This document shows, piece after piece, positions 1-8,952 of a stretch of 64,000 bases of DNA. This stretch comes from Meishania litoralis (GTDB lineage: Bacteria; Bacteroidota; Bacteroidia; Flavobacteriales; Flavobacteriaceae). Each line of letters begins with the position of its first letter. The first letter of the stretch is position 1. Made by a program: the position numbers and the translations under genes. The notes below the pieces were generated by a model, which was given only the letters and a program-made list of their open reading frames with translations, did not search any database and was not told the origin of the DNA. The DNA lies in contig NZ_JBHFPV010000001.1 of assembly GCF_042611095.1 (NCBI RefSeq), positions 1,364,001 through 1,428,000 on the forward strand, read 5' to 3'.

Positions 1-555
1 GCTCGCCTTGCCGAACTTTGATTCCAACAACATAGATCGAAGTTCACGTTTGGCATCGTTAAGGTCATCGAGTATTAAAACCCCTTTGCCTGCCGCCAGA
101 CCATCGGCTTTAAGCACATAAGGCGCCTTTAACGTCTCAAGAAAGGCTTCACCTTCAGCAATGTTGGCGGCAGTGAAACTTTGATATGCGGCGGTAGGGA
201 TATTATGGCGACCCATAAATTCTTTGGCAACTCGTTTACTGCCCTCCAGGGCCGCGGCCGCCTTTTGCGGTCCAATAACGGCGATATGGCCTATTTCTTT
301 GTCCTTCAGGAAAAAATCGTGTATTCCATTCACCAAAGGATCCTCGGGCCCGACGACTACCATCTGTATGCGGTGCTCGAGCACCGCATTTTTTATACCC
401 TCAAAATCATTTACACCAATTGGTATATTCTTTGCGATCAACGCCGTTCCAGCATTTCCAGGGGCGACGAAGAGGTTAGAAATGTGCTTGCTTTGACCAA
501 GTTTCCAGGTCAGGGTATGCTCCCTACCACCAGAACCTAAAACTAAAATGTTCAT
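1..555 (-). CDS. purD: Phosphoribosylamine-glycine ligase, N-terminal part (runs off window)
   Basis: GARS ligates glycine to 5-phosphoribosylamine with ATP in de novo purine synthesis. The visible 185 codons begin MNILVLGSGGREH, the hallmark start of PurD, followed by the conserved VGPEDPLVNG stretch and, near the window edge, the start of the ATP-grasp region (LKADGLAAGKGV). The remaining roughly 240 residues lie beyond base 1. The start is the ATG at 555; a TAnnTTTG box 17-24 bases upstream supports it. Plus-strand ORFs over this gene are shadows. Identification is confident; completeness of the gene cannot be judged. Confidence 0.95.
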   Translation of the reverse strand, partial: MNILVLGSGGREHTLTWKLGQSKHISNLFVAPGNAGTALIAKNIPIGVNDFEGIKNAVLEHRIQMVVVGPEDPLVNGIHDFFLKDKEIGHIAVIGPQKAAAALEGSKRVAKEFMGRHNIPTAAYQSFTAANIAEGEAFLETLKAPYVLKADGLAAGKGVLILDDLNDAKRELRSMLLESKFGKAS

Positions 556-571
556 GTTTTACTATTTTGGG

Positions 572-601
572 CAAAAATAGACATGTTCACTTCAAAAACA
601 A
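572..601 (-). promoter_or_regulatory. Bacteroidota-type promoter for purD
   Basis: On the minus strand TTG (601-599) is followed after 19 bases by TATTTTTG (579-572), matching the TTTG / TAnnTTTG promoter of Bacteroidota. Transcription would start about 10 bases before the purD ATG. Confidence 0.55.
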
Positions 602-1065
602 TTTCAATTCTGCAAAACACGCATACTTCTTTAGTGCAAACCTTGAATTCGTTCAATTGGCAAAAAAAAAGGATTCATGGTGGACCAACGAAGAAACGCA
701 ATAAGGTATATGGGCCTTAAACGAATCATTTGTAGTACAATTGATATTTCGGGCAATGCACTTTATCGATAAAACGTAGCAAATATGCGCTGAAAGACCC
801 GCTATTATTGCGAAACTCCCAAATCGTATACGATTATGGGCCATCGTTTAAGAAAAAACCTATCGCTTTATAGTAAATTTTGTACCCATCTTTGCTCCAT
901 AGTTTTTAAACGTTGATGGTCAAATAACGAAAAGCAGATCCTGGTCGGACAATAATCAAATCAATATCCAAAAAAGACCGCCAAATAGAACTCTATGGGA
1001 GTTACAGAAACGCTAGACAAGCGAAAAAATAAGTTTATCGATTAACGTGTAAACGCCTCAATGAA
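602..1065. other. Intergenic stretch without recognised gene
   Basis: About 460 bases between the purD promoter and the end of the polysaccharide operon. A 63-codon minus-strand ORF (844-653) has no recognisable family and an unlikely composition. No strong terminator hairpin, RNA gene or repeat was recognised. Confidence 0.5.
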
Positions 1066-2037
1066 CTAATAAAACTCACGGTGTTCTTTCTGATGCAACT
1101 CGTTAACAGGCAGTGTCTTAAAATAATCGTATACGATTTTAAGTCCCTCGGAACGACCTACCTTAGGCTCCCAGCCCAAGATTTCCTTCGCCCTCGTTAT
1201 ATCAGGCTGCCTTTGTAACGGATCATCTTGAGGTAATGGCTTATAAATAATCTTCTGTTGCGTACCCGTAAGTTTGATTATCTCTTCGGCAAACTCTTTT
1301 ATGGTAGTCTCGTGGGGATTTCCAATGTTTATAGGATCGGTATAATCACTAAATAATAATCGGTATATTCCCTCGATCTGATCATCAATATAACAAAAGG
1401 ACCTTGTTTGGCTGCCATCGCCAAAAACGGTAAGATCTTCACCACGTAACGCCTGCCCCATGAAAGCCGGAACAACACGTCCATCATTTAATCGCATTCG
1501 AGAGCCATATGTATTGAAAATACGGACAATTCGCGTATCGAGACCGTGAAAACGATGATAGGCCATGGTAATCGACTCCATAAAACGCTTGGCCTCATCA
1601 TAAACTCCTCTCGGCCCCACAGGGCTCACATTGCCATAGTAATCCTCATTTTGGGGATGAACCAAAGGATCTCCATAAACCTCCGATGTCGACGCCACCA
1701 AGATTCTAGCATTTTTATCCTTTGCCAATCCCAATAAATTGAGGGTTCCTAAAGACCCCACCTTCAAAGTTTCAATTGGGATCTTTAAATAATCTATCGG
1801 ACTTGCGGGAGAGGCGAAATGCAGAATATAATCCAACTTACCGGGCACCTGAACAAAGGTCGAAACATCATGATGATAGAACTCGAAATGTTCCAACGGA
1901 AAAAGATGCTCGATGTTCCTTAAATCGCCGGTAATCAGATTATCCATTCCAATTACATGGAATTCTTCCGCTATGAAGCGATCGCATAGGTGCGAACCCA
2001 AAAAGCCCGCCGCCCCGGTAATAAGAACTCTCTTCAT
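1066..2037 (-). CDS. UDP-glucuronate decarboxylase (UDP-xylose synthase) family SDR
   Basis: Extended short-chain dehydrogenase of 323 residues. The Rossmann motif GAAGFLG is at residues 8-14 and the catalytic Tyr/Lys pair is YDEAK at 146-150, preceded by HPQNEDYYGNVSPVGPRG, typical of UXS enzymes that convert UDP-glucuronate to UDP-xylose (NAD+ used and regenerated). It is the last gene of the minus-strand polysaccharide block; its ATG overlaps the stop of the WecA-like gene by 4 bases (ATGA). A UDP-pentose, or a sugar derived from it, is therefore a likely precursor for this glycan. Other nucleotide-sugar epimerase activities cannot be excluded, but the UXS-type motif is strong. Confidence 0.85.
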   Translation of the reverse strand: MKRVLITGAAGFLGSHLCDRFIAEEFHVIGMDNLITGDLRNIEHLFPLEHFEFYHHDVSTFVQVPGKLDYILHFASPASPIDYLKIPIETLKVGSLGTLNLLGLAKDKNARILVASTSEVYGDPLVHPQNEDYYGNVSPVGPRGVYDEAKRFMESITMAYHRFHGLDTRIVRIFNTYGSRMRLNDGRVVPAFMGQALRGEDLTVFGDGSQTRSFCYIDDQIEGIYRLLFSDYTDPINIGNPHETTIKEFAEEIIKLTGTQQKIIYKPLPQDDPLQRQPDITRAKEILGWEPKVGRSEGLKIVYDYFKTLPVNELHQKEHREFY

Positions 2038-3224
2038 TCTATTTTTTCTTCTTTGCGATGTTCGACATCCATTGTACGCGTTTTCCTTTTCTTTCCATTT
2101 GAGTCTTCGACCTTGGCCTTGATCTTGTTCACCTGTCTTCTTAGAATAATCTTTTGTTTTAAGGTTGCAAAGCTATAATTGTACTTGAAAAAAATATATC
2201 CTAGGGCCACAACCACGGTAACGAGCATAATGACCATTCCCAAATTCTTCGCCGTGCTACCCAATACGATGAAAAGCATAACAAAAAGTAAATTGAAACA
2301 CCCTATTATAAAACTTGCCTGTCTATGTGATAGCCCCCAATAATCAATGAGTACATGATGCGTATGGTTACGATCGGGAGAAAAAGGTGCTTTTTTATTC
2401 GCTATGCGAATGGCAAATACCCGTGCGGTATCGAACAAGGGAACTATTAAGATACTGATGGCAATCAAAGGGGCATTTTCAAGTAAAAATGGTAATTCGG
2501 TATACACATGTGGCCTTAAGGCCAAAAATTTTAGGGTTAAGATGCTTATTATGAAACCAACAATAAGTGAACCTGTGTCTCCCATGAATATTTTTTTGTC
2601 CGACGACAGGTTAAACCCTAGAAATGCCATCAGACATGCGTTCATCGTAATACTGACCAGTGCGAAAAAGTATTCTTTAGTCAAGTAAAAAATAGTGGTG
2701 TAAATAACCATTATAACAATGCCGACCACCGAGGCCAAGCCGTCGATACCATCGATTAGGTTGTATGAGTTAATGATGGTAAGCATCATAAAGCCCCCTA
2801 TAATCAGAAAAAGATAGAATGGTATTTCGTTAATGTTCAAAAAACCATTGAGGGAGTGTATCGTAAAGCTCGGATTTGCCAAAATAAAGGCAATTGCCAG
2901 AACCTGAGCCATCAACTTCGCCCCTGGGGAAATAACCACCAAATCGTCTTTAAGCCCTACAATGAAAAGTATGGTAAGGCCCGGTATTATATACATTGCC
3001 TCGCCAAGGGTTGTCCATCCTTTAATAAAAAATAAGGCGAATATCAATGTGTAAAAAAAGGAAACACCGCCAAGGGTAGGTGTTCGACTCTTGTGCGAGC
3101 TTCTATGGTTCGGGCTGTCCATTAGACGGCGATATTCAACGACCCCGATAATCTTCGGAATGGTCAAATAGGTCAATAGAAAAGAGCCTATAAAAATCGA
3201 TACCGCCGTTTCTAAAAAATTCAT
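2034..3224 (-). CDS. WecA/MraY-family undecaprenyl-phosphate glycosyl-1-phosphate transferase
   Basis: Polytopic inner-membrane enzyme of 396 residues that would start the repeat unit by moving a HexNAc-1-phosphate from UDP onto undecaprenyl phosphate. Family signatures are present: the DD pair in GLKDDL (about 90-95), NLIDGIDGLAS (155-165, metal and uridine site), FMGDTGSL (about 214-221), and a His-rich DRNHTHH loop (about 284-290) typical of the WecA/TagO branch. About 10-11 hydrophobic segments are visible, and the cytoplasmic tail after about residue 350 is Lys/Arg-rich. It sits just upstream of the UXS-like gene and downstream of the WbuB-like transferase, as expected for the initiating enzyme of a Wzy-dependent locus. 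Which HexNAc it uses cannot be read from sequence. Confidence 0.9.
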   Translation of the reverse strand: MNFLETAVSIFIGSFLLTYLTIPKIIGVVEYRRLMDSPNHRSSHKSRTPTLGGVSFFYTLIFALFFIKGWTTLGEAMYIIPGLTILFIVGLKDDLVVISPGAKLMAQVLAIAFILANPSFTIHSLNGFLNINEIPFYLFLIIGGFMMLTIINSYNLIDGIDGLASVVGIVIMVIYTTIFYLTKEYFFALVSITMNACLMAFLGFNLSSDKKIFMGDTGSLIVGFIISILTLKFLALRPHVYTELPFLLENAPLIAISILIVPLFDTARVFAIRIANKKAPFSPDRNHTHHVLIDYWGLSHRQASFIIGCFNLLFVMLFIVLGSTAKNLGMVIMLVTVVVALGYIFFKYNYSFATLKQKIILRRQVNKIKAKVEDSNGKKRKTRTMDVEHRKEEKIE

Positions 3225-3389
3225 TTCTTAAATTACCTATTCCTCATTGCAGGTTTATCAGAAAACAGTCATAACAATCCTCTGTATCTGTAAATTTAAC
3301 ACCACTTCTTATATCTACCTAATAATCACTGCAAATACTGCTGCCTCGAAAAACATACCTTTTGGTACTTTGTCTTTCCGGCCATTTTC

Positions 3390-4628
3390 TCAAGGGTTAT
3401 TCGACTTGGCAATATTACCAAATGTGGTTTCTAGCCGGTCTAACAGTGTTCGTTTTTCAAAGTTATTCTTGTAGTAGGCTAGCGCATTATTTTGCATCTG
3501 CTTGCGTTGGCCTTCACTTGTTCCCCTCAAGCCTATAATCTTTTCAGCTAAAGAGGAGTAATCTCCCGCAGCTACCGCATAGCCACTTTTGCTTTCATTG
3601 ATCATCGCATTGGCCTCACCGTTGATCATTCCCAGGATAATCTTGCCCGATGCCATATAGGCCTGAATCTTGGCCGGAACGGTCAATCGAAAAATAGGTT
3701 CGTCTTTTAAGGAAACCAACATGGCATCTGCCTTTTTAAAGAACAAGGGCATTGATTTTAACGGATGCCGACCGAGTAAATGAATATTCCTTAATTTTTT
3801 ATTAGCGATTTCATTCTGTAGCCAATCGTATTTTCGGCCATCACCTACGACCACAAAATTGATGTCTTCGTCCTGCAGGGCTTCTGCAGCAGCCACGATT
3901 GACTCAAAACCTTGTGCATCACCAATATTTCCAGCGAACATAATATTAAACCCCATAGGAAATTCAGGAAGTTCGTACGACACGTTTTCGTTGCCGGTAA
4001 AAGTATCTTCGGCCCAATTAGGAAAGTATCCGATTTTTGAGGGGTCTTTGATCTTAGATTCCACCGAATTGAAAAAAGATCGCGAACTGACCAAAACCTT
4101 ATCCGATTTGTTATAGATATACCTCACGACCTTATTCAATAGCGAATACACCTGCTTATTCTTGATATTGGTAGTGGCCGCAACACTTTCGGGCCATAGA
4201 TCTAGCACCCAAATCACCAGTGGAAGCTTAAACCTTTTTTTTAACCAGATTGCCGGCAGGGCCGAGGTCAAAGGGGACGTCAAATGGGAAAAAACAATAT
4301 CATACGCCCCCTTTATTCGAAATAGCGATGTGAAATAGGCAAAAAATATAAATGAGAGGTAGTTCAAGACCAAAGAAATAGCGCCTCCTTTGCCACGCGG
4401 TATAATGGGACACCGAATTACTTTTACCCCTTTCACCAGCTCCTTTCGCCTTGACAAAAAACCATACCCCTTGTAGAACTTGCCTTTTGGATAGTTGGGT
4501 TTCCCCGTAAGTACGGTTACCTCATGCCCCCTTTGAACAAAATCAAAGGCAACATCGTTAACCTTAAAATCTTCAGGCCAAAAGTATTGCGAAACGATCA
4601 ATATCCTCAAGGGCTTGATTTCATCCAT
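3390..4628 (-). CDS. GT4-family glycosyltransferase, WbuB/WcaI-like
   Basis: 412-residue GT-B fold transferase beginning with ILIVSQYFWPEDFKVND and TVLTGKPNYPKG, typical of WcaI/WbuB proteins. The C-terminal half has the nucleotide-sugar binding region (FNIMFAGNIGDAQGFE near 235-250, VVVGDGRKYDWL, and the Glu-containing PAKIQAYMASGK). WbuB proteins are regarded as L-FucNAc transferases, and the genes at 8953-12810 encode a UDP-L-FucNAc pathway, so transfer of L-FucNAc onto the lipid-linked first sugar is a reasonable inference. Its start overlaps the end of the upstream GT2 gene by 8 bases. A 165-base gap with no recognised feature separates it from the WecA-like gene. Confidence 0.82.
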   Translation of the reverse strand: MDEIKPLRILIVSQYFWPEDFKVNDVAFDFVQRGHEVTVLTGKPNYPKGKFYKGYGFLSRRKELVKGVKVIRCPIIPRGKGGAISLVLNYLSFIFFAYFTSLFRIKGAYDIVFSHLTSPLTSALPAIWLKKRFKLPLVIWVLDLWPESVAATTNIKNKQVYSLLNKVVRYIYNKSDKVLVSSRSFFNSVESKIKDPSKIGYFPNWAEDTFTGNENVSYELPEFPMGFNIMFAGNIGDAQGFESIVAAAEALQDEDINFVVVGDGRKYDWLQNEIANKKLRNIHLLGRHPLKSMPLFFKKADAMLVSLKDEPIFRLTVPAKIQAYMASGKIILGMINGEANAMINESKSGYAVAAGDYSSLAEKIIGLRGTSEGQRKQMQNNALAYYKNNFEKRTLLDRLETTFGNIAKSNNP

Positions 4629-5361
4629 TCTTAACGATTCTTTTTAAGATTTCGATTCCCAAAACCAAACGGATTTTTATTTTTTGCATCAAACTATATG
4701 GACTTTTTTGTTCTGACATGGCATCGCCGGCATCGTTTTGTGAAAAATTAGTTCCATGCCTTCGGAAGTAGTGCAACTTTTGGGGGATGAAGACCGTAGT
4801 TCCGTATATTTCGCCCATGAGCCCTACCCAAGTATCGTGACTGACAATGTTTTTGGGAAAGGGAAGTGCTTTCTCCATAATACTTCTATGAAAAGCCATA
4901 CAGCACCCCAGGTAGGTGTTCTTGACCCAGTTCTTCACGAAACCGCTTCCTGCATTGATGATGCCATAGAACGAATCGTTTATTATTTGAAGCTTGCCAT
5001 CGGTTACCCAACAATCACAGACGACCAACTCATTTTTCTGTAACGCCTCAAGTACAATGGCTATTCTGTCAGGATGCCATACATCATCTTGATCGGCCAA
5101 AAAAATATAAGCTCCCGATGCCTTTTTCATTGCATTGCCAAAATTGCCAATGTGGCCTTTGTTTTTTGGATTGTTCAAATGAGTTTTAATTCTCGGATCA
5201 TTGAAAGACGCGACAATTTTCAGTGTATCATCAGTAGAATGGTCGTCCGAGATTATGACCTCATCGTCATCGGCAAGATTTGTAAGAATCGATTCGAGTT
5301 GCTCCTTTATGAACGAGGCACCGTTATAGGTCGCCATGCATACCGAGATTCTTTTGCTCAT
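4621..5361 (-). CDS. GT2-family glycosyltransferase
   Basis: 246 residues, GT-A fold. The N-terminus ISVCMATYNGASFIKEQLESI is the canonical GT2 opening; SDDHSTDDT (about 39-47) and the DxD-type metal site in LADQDDVWHPDR (about 92-103) follow. No membrane segment, so it acts at the cytoplasmic face of the inner membrane. It overlaps the Wzy-like gene upstream by 38 bases and the WbuB-like gene downstream by 8, showing tight translational packing. Similar proteins are often called rhamnosyltransferases, and an rml operon lies at 21-25 kb, but substrate is not determinable. Confidence 0.85.
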   Translation of the reverse strand: MSKRISVCMATYNGASFIKEQLESILTNLADDDEVIISDDHSTDDTLKIVASFNDPRIKTHLNNPKNKGHIGNFGNAMKKASGAYIFLADQDDVWHPDRIAIVLEALQKNELVVCDCWVTDGKLQIINDSFYGIINAGSGFVKNWVKNTYLGCCMAFHRSIMEKALPFPKNIVSHDTWVGLMGEIYGTTVFIPQKLHYFRRHGTNFSQNDAGDAMSEQKSPYSLMQKIKIRLVLGIEILKRIVKNG

Positions 5362-6568
5362 GGAACTTTTTTAGTTTTTCAAAAATAACGAGAGTAATGA
5401 ATAAAAAGGTCATTCCCATCGAATTCGTCAAATACGGATTGAAAACGGATTGAAGGTATACAAAGGCAATTCCGAACAAAAAAGGTCTGGTGTCGATAAA
5501 AGCCTCATGACCCTTGTTTTCACAATAAATACGGTAATTGTAGGCCTTGAAAAAGATATAGACCAGCAAAAAAAGCCAGAAAGCCAGTCCCAACAGCCCC
5601 TGCTTGTGGAACAATTCGAGATACATGATTTCCATATGTCCGGGCCTAATCGGAACCCCGACCCCATAACCATGCCCTATAAAAAAACTTATAGGGTCGA
5701 TCATCTCGACCACCTGTTGTATCTGCACATAGCGAATATTGTCGGACACGCTTTTATTTCCCAATTTCTCCAAGGCCACTGGCACAAAAGCCAAGGCTCC
5801 GATTATTATGGACGAAATCACAACTATGTTCAATAGGCGATTTTGTCGAGCCACCAAAAATCGATAGACGATGTAAAAGAAGGTCATTCCAAAGATCAAA
5901 AGCATATAGGCCCTCACCAAAGTGAGCATGATTGCAACGAAGACCAAAAGAATTTTTAGGGTATTTCGCTTGCTCTTTTGTGAAAAGAAATAAAAAAAAT
6001 ACCCTATGGCCACATAGACGAAGCCTTTGTAAATCATTGCGATCTCTCCTCGAAACCCGAATTCGGCAAAATACTCCGGTTTCGACATAGCCTGATAAAT
6101 CGTTAAATACGGAATCAACTTCAGATTAAGAACCACAAAAAAGATAAGGTAGGCAACCGCCATGAACAAGGCACATAGTTTTAGCAATCGAACCACTCTA
6201 TCTGCCATGCGATAACTACTGATCATGATGTCAAAAAAAGGCAGAATAAAGAAAAACGAGACCATCTTCGCGTCATCGACGATTCGAGAGAAATCTTCAC
6301 TGTTCCAGAATCCTCGAACAATTGCAATCGCAAAGACACAAATGAAAATCAACATTAAAGACACCGTGGTCTTCGTTATTTTCTTGCCCATCAACAATAA
6401 AAGTCCTAACCCGAAAAGACCTGAAATGAATAAATACATGCGAAGTGTCAAAGGGCCGAACGTGGTAAGTCTTCCGGCGCCGCCCAAGAAAAGCTCGAGT
6501 AAGAATACCGTAAAGAACATTCCCGCTATAGAAGTGCTCCCCACCTTTATTTTTAACGGAATTTTCAT
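5324..6568 (-). CDS. O-antigen polymerase/ligase-like polytopic membrane protein (Wzy candidate)
   Basis: About 414 residues with 10-11 hydrophobic segments and a larger periplasmic loop (about residues 270-320) containing the GHGYGVGVPIRPGHMEIMYLEL region. A glycine-rich GHGxG segment followed by His/Glu residues is typical of Wzy_C/WaaL-type proteins. It would polymerise repeat units at the periplasmic face. I placed the start at the ATG at 6568, which overlaps the preceding stop as ATGA; an in-frame ATG at 6583 would add five residues. It is one of two such proteins in the block (the other at 7424-8806), so polymerase and ligase roles may be divided. Confidence 0.75.
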   Translation of the reverse strand: MKIPLKIKVGSTSIAGMFFTVFLLELFLGGAGRLTTFGPLTLRMYLFISGLFGLGLLLLMGKKITKTTVSLMLIFICVFAIAIVRGFWNSEDFSRIVDDAKMVSFFFILPFFDIMISSYRMADRVVRLLKLCALFMAVAYLIFFVVLNLKLIPYLTIYQAMSKPEYFAEFGFRGEIAMIYKGFVYVAIGYFFYFFSQKSKRNTLKILLVFVAIMLTLVRAYMLLIFGMTFFYIVYRFLVARQNRLLNIVVISSIIIGALAFVPVALEKLGNKSVSDNIRYVQIQQVVEMIDPISFFIGHGYGVGVPIRPGHMEIMYLELFHKQGLLGLAFWLFLLVYIFFKAYNYRIYCENKGHEAFIDTRPFLFGIAFVYLQSVFNPYLTNSMGMTFLFITLVIFEKLKKFHEQKNLGMHGDL

Positions 6569-7437
6569 GCTCGACCCAACCATTCCTTAAACATCACTTT
6601 TAAAAAAAATAACGATCTTGATTTTATGCTCAATTTTAGCGCACGCAGCAAGCAAACCATAAAATACTGTAACCTTGAAATGAAACCCGTGCCTGCCGCT
6701 ACGTGGGCGCCTTTACAAAAAATAACAAACCTTGACCTGATGCTTTCCATATCACGGTCGTCGCTTGAAGACAGACTGTGCCCGTTATGCGCGGGCACTA
6801 CATACATTTCATTATAATATTTCTCAACCCTTCCCAAAAATTCGTGATCACTAAAGTCAAGCCTTATTTCTTCGTTATATTTTCCCACTGTTTCAAAGAC
6901 TTCGACCGATAATAGCAATAAACTATTGATGGGCCGAATTTTTTTTAAGGAAACCTTACCCTTTGGGAGGTTTTCAAGTCGAAAGCCTCTTTTGAAGCGA
7001 TATTTTGATGGCGATATCAATCGACCATCATTGCCGTACAAGGTCGTTGCAAAAACTCGAATTTCGCTTGGTACATTTATGGCATCAAGGTACAATTGTA
7101 ACATTTCTGGTGCAATCTGGGTATCTTGATCCAAGAAAAGTACCCATTTCTTTTCTTTTTCCCTTGCAAATCTGATTGCCGTATTGTAAGCCTTTCCAAT
7201 GCCCGGATTGCTGGTATCCGAGATATAATGCAACTTAATTCCTTGGTGCTCCAAACTGGCGGGGCGTTGCTGTTTGACCGGACTATTGTCATAAACCAAT
7301 AGATCAATCTTCTCACCATGTCGCACGTTTCTGACCAATGTTATAAAAGAATTGCAATCTTCTAATACTGTTCGGTATAATACGAGAACGATAACAATAT
7401 CATCGAATGAATAGATACTCTCTTTAAGGTCGGTCAT
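6565..7437 (-). CDS. GT2-family glycosyltransferase, rhamnosyltransferase-like
   Basis: About 290 residues. The opening VIVLVLYRTVLEDC, the YDNSP motif, GIGKAYNTAIRFA, and the catalytic metal site FLDQDTQIAPEM identify a GT-A glycosyltransferase of the type seen in WbbL-like rhamnosyltransferases. The C-terminal part carries a His/Ser-rich acceptor region and one weakly hydrophobic stretch. An upstream in-frame ATG at 7449 is possible; I chose 7437 because it gives the shorter overlap with the gene ending at 7424. It is packed between two polymerase-like membrane proteins. Sugar specificity is inferred only loosely. Confidence 0.82.
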   Translation of the reverse strand: MTDLKESIYSFDDIVIVLVLYRTVLEDCNSFITLVRNVRHGEKIDLLVYDNSPVKQQRPASLEHQGIKLHYISDTSNPGIGKAYNTAIRFAREKEKKWVLFLDQDTQIAPEMLQLYLDAINVPSEIRVFATTLYGNDGRLISPSKYRFKRGFRLENLPKGKVSLKKIRPINSLLLLSVEVFETVGKYNEEIRLDFSDHEFLGRVEKYYNEMYVVPAHNGHSLSSSDDRDMESIRSRFVIFCKGAHVAAGTGFISRLQYFMVCLLRALKLSIKSRSLFFLKVMFKEWLGRA

Positions 7438-8806
7438 TCTCGTTATCAACTAAGTTTTTTATCAATAATAAACTGTTCCAAAGCGCAAAAAACAAAACGC
7501 CATGAGCCCTGCTCAACGTGCTTTCGGCCATTAAGTTGATTCCAATAAGCAAGATCAAGGCAAGATAAAGCAAATCGTTGTTCTTAAAGGCCAATGAAAA
7601 ATTGAAAAACAACATGTACAAAAACACCAAGAGCACGACTATGCCTCCCGCCATCCATAAAAAAGCATAGTAATTATGCGGGTTAAGATTTTGCGTCTTG
7701 ATGTCAAGACTATATTTTCCTGTTTCAATCAGACCTTCATAACAATGGTCCAGTTGGTCTTGAACATCTCCCAGGCCAAGGCCAAAAACCGTGGATGAAG
7801 CTATAAGCTGTGCATTGCACTTGTTGATTATGTTGCGATCATCTTTATCGAGCATTGCCGCAATATTATCAAGAATATACCGTGGATGTTCAAATCTTGT
7901 ATATTCTTCGTAGGTTTTGGGGTCAATCCTTTGTGTTGAGGTATTCAAAAATGAAAAAATACCGATGCCGGTCAAGAAGATCAAACTTGCGAACGCGACC
8001 CGTGTTTTTTTTGAGGAAATCCTGAAAAAGATATACCCAGGAACCAATACGAGGAATAGTGCCAAATTGACAAGTGAATAGTAATAGAACAACAATGCCA
8101 TAAGCAAAATTAGAACCAGGCCAAGTAAGATCTTTATCGACCATGCAATGTTTCTTCGAAAAATAAAATATACGATTATCAATATGCACCAAAGAACGTT
8201 TTGCGAAGCATAGGTCTTATGAACGTAAAGCTTGCTCTCGGCTTTCAATCGCGCATAATACAGTACTTCATAGAAAGAGCCGTTCCAAAGGTCTTTAATT
8301 TGCCCAAAAAAACTTCCATCCTTTAGGCCCTCAAAAAGTATCAGGCCGGGCGTGGTTATGGCTTCAAAATCACTGGCATTGTCGGTGAGGTATTTGAACA
8401 AGTATCCGGCAAAGAGAAAATTGGCCATTATGAAAGCACCGTACAAGGTATGGCGCCTTTTAATATCGATTCTCGGAGGAAAATATAAAAACACAAAAGG
8501 CAAGACCAACAAGGGAAGGCCTTTTTGCATTTGTACCATAGCATTTTTAACATTTTCGGAATACAGCACCGAGAAACCCAAGAGAAGATAAAAACCAATA
8601 TTGACCAGAAAGGGTTTCCAACCCATTTTGTCTCGGTTCTTTGCCAATTCAGGATAATTGCAAACCATACAACTTAAGGCAAATACAATTATAGCGACTG
8701 ACATTAAACCGAAGGGCATAATGGGAAAAAAGCACAGTGGCAACAGTGAATAATACGGGACTTTGTCCCTCCATGCCATTGCAATGGTATTTCCTGAGTT
8801 CGACAT
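7424..8806 (-). CDS. O-antigen ligase/polymerase-family membrane protein
   Basis: 460 residues with about 10 membrane segments and a long periplasmic loop (about 290-390) that includes FGLGLGDVQDQLDHCYEG and NPHNYYAFLWMAGG, the latter being the HN(Y/F) signature of the Wzy_C/WaaL superfamily. It is the first gene of the minus-strand block, 146 bases from the divergent capE-like gene. Together with the Wzy candidate at 5324-6568 it makes two polymerase/ligase-type proteins in one operon; one may polymerise and the other transfer the chain to its acceptor. No promoter with a good -33/-7 pair was seen in the divergent gap; the closest is AAAAAGTA (plus strand 8844-8851), one mismatch from a minus-strand TAnnTTTG box. 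Confidence 0.78.
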   Translation of the reverse strand: MSNSGNTIAMAWRDKVPYYSLLPLCFFPIMPFGLMSVAIIVFALSCMVCNYPELAKNRDKMGWKPFLVNIGFYLLLGFSVLYSENVKNAMVQMQKGLPLLVLPFVFLYFPPRIDIKRRHTLYGAFIMANFLFAGYLFKYLTDNASDFEAITTPGLILFEGLKDGSFFGQIKDLWNGSFYEVLYYARLKAESKLYVHKTYASQNVLWCILIIVYFIFRRNIAWSIKILLGLVLILLMALLFYYYSLVNLALFLVLVPGYIFFRISSKKTRVAFASLIFLTGIGIFSFLNTSTQRIDPKTYEEYTRFEHPRYILDNIAAMLDKDDRNIINKCNAQLIASSTVFGLGLGDVQDQLDHCYEGLIETGKYSLDIKTQNLNPHNYYAFLWMAGGIVVLLVFLYMLFFNFSLAFKNNDLLYLALILLIGINLMAESTLSRAHGVLFFALWNSLLLIKNLVDNENDRP

Positions 8807-8952
8807 TGGCCGCTGTGCGTTGGTCTATTTATAATGCCCTAGAAAAAAGTAAAACGGACACTGATTCTTGTCTTTCCTTTCAAATACCATCGGTCAAAAG
8901 ATGGTGTTCAACATTTATTATGTTAATTTTAGCGCGATTTTACTTCTAAAAC

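Noticed and set aside
181..540. Plus-strand ORFs across the purD fragment
   Set aside because: They lie antisense to a clear PurD N-terminus and have no family pattern.
653..844. 63-codon minus-strand ORF in the first intergenic region
   Set aside because: No recognisable motif and no start context; treated as chance.
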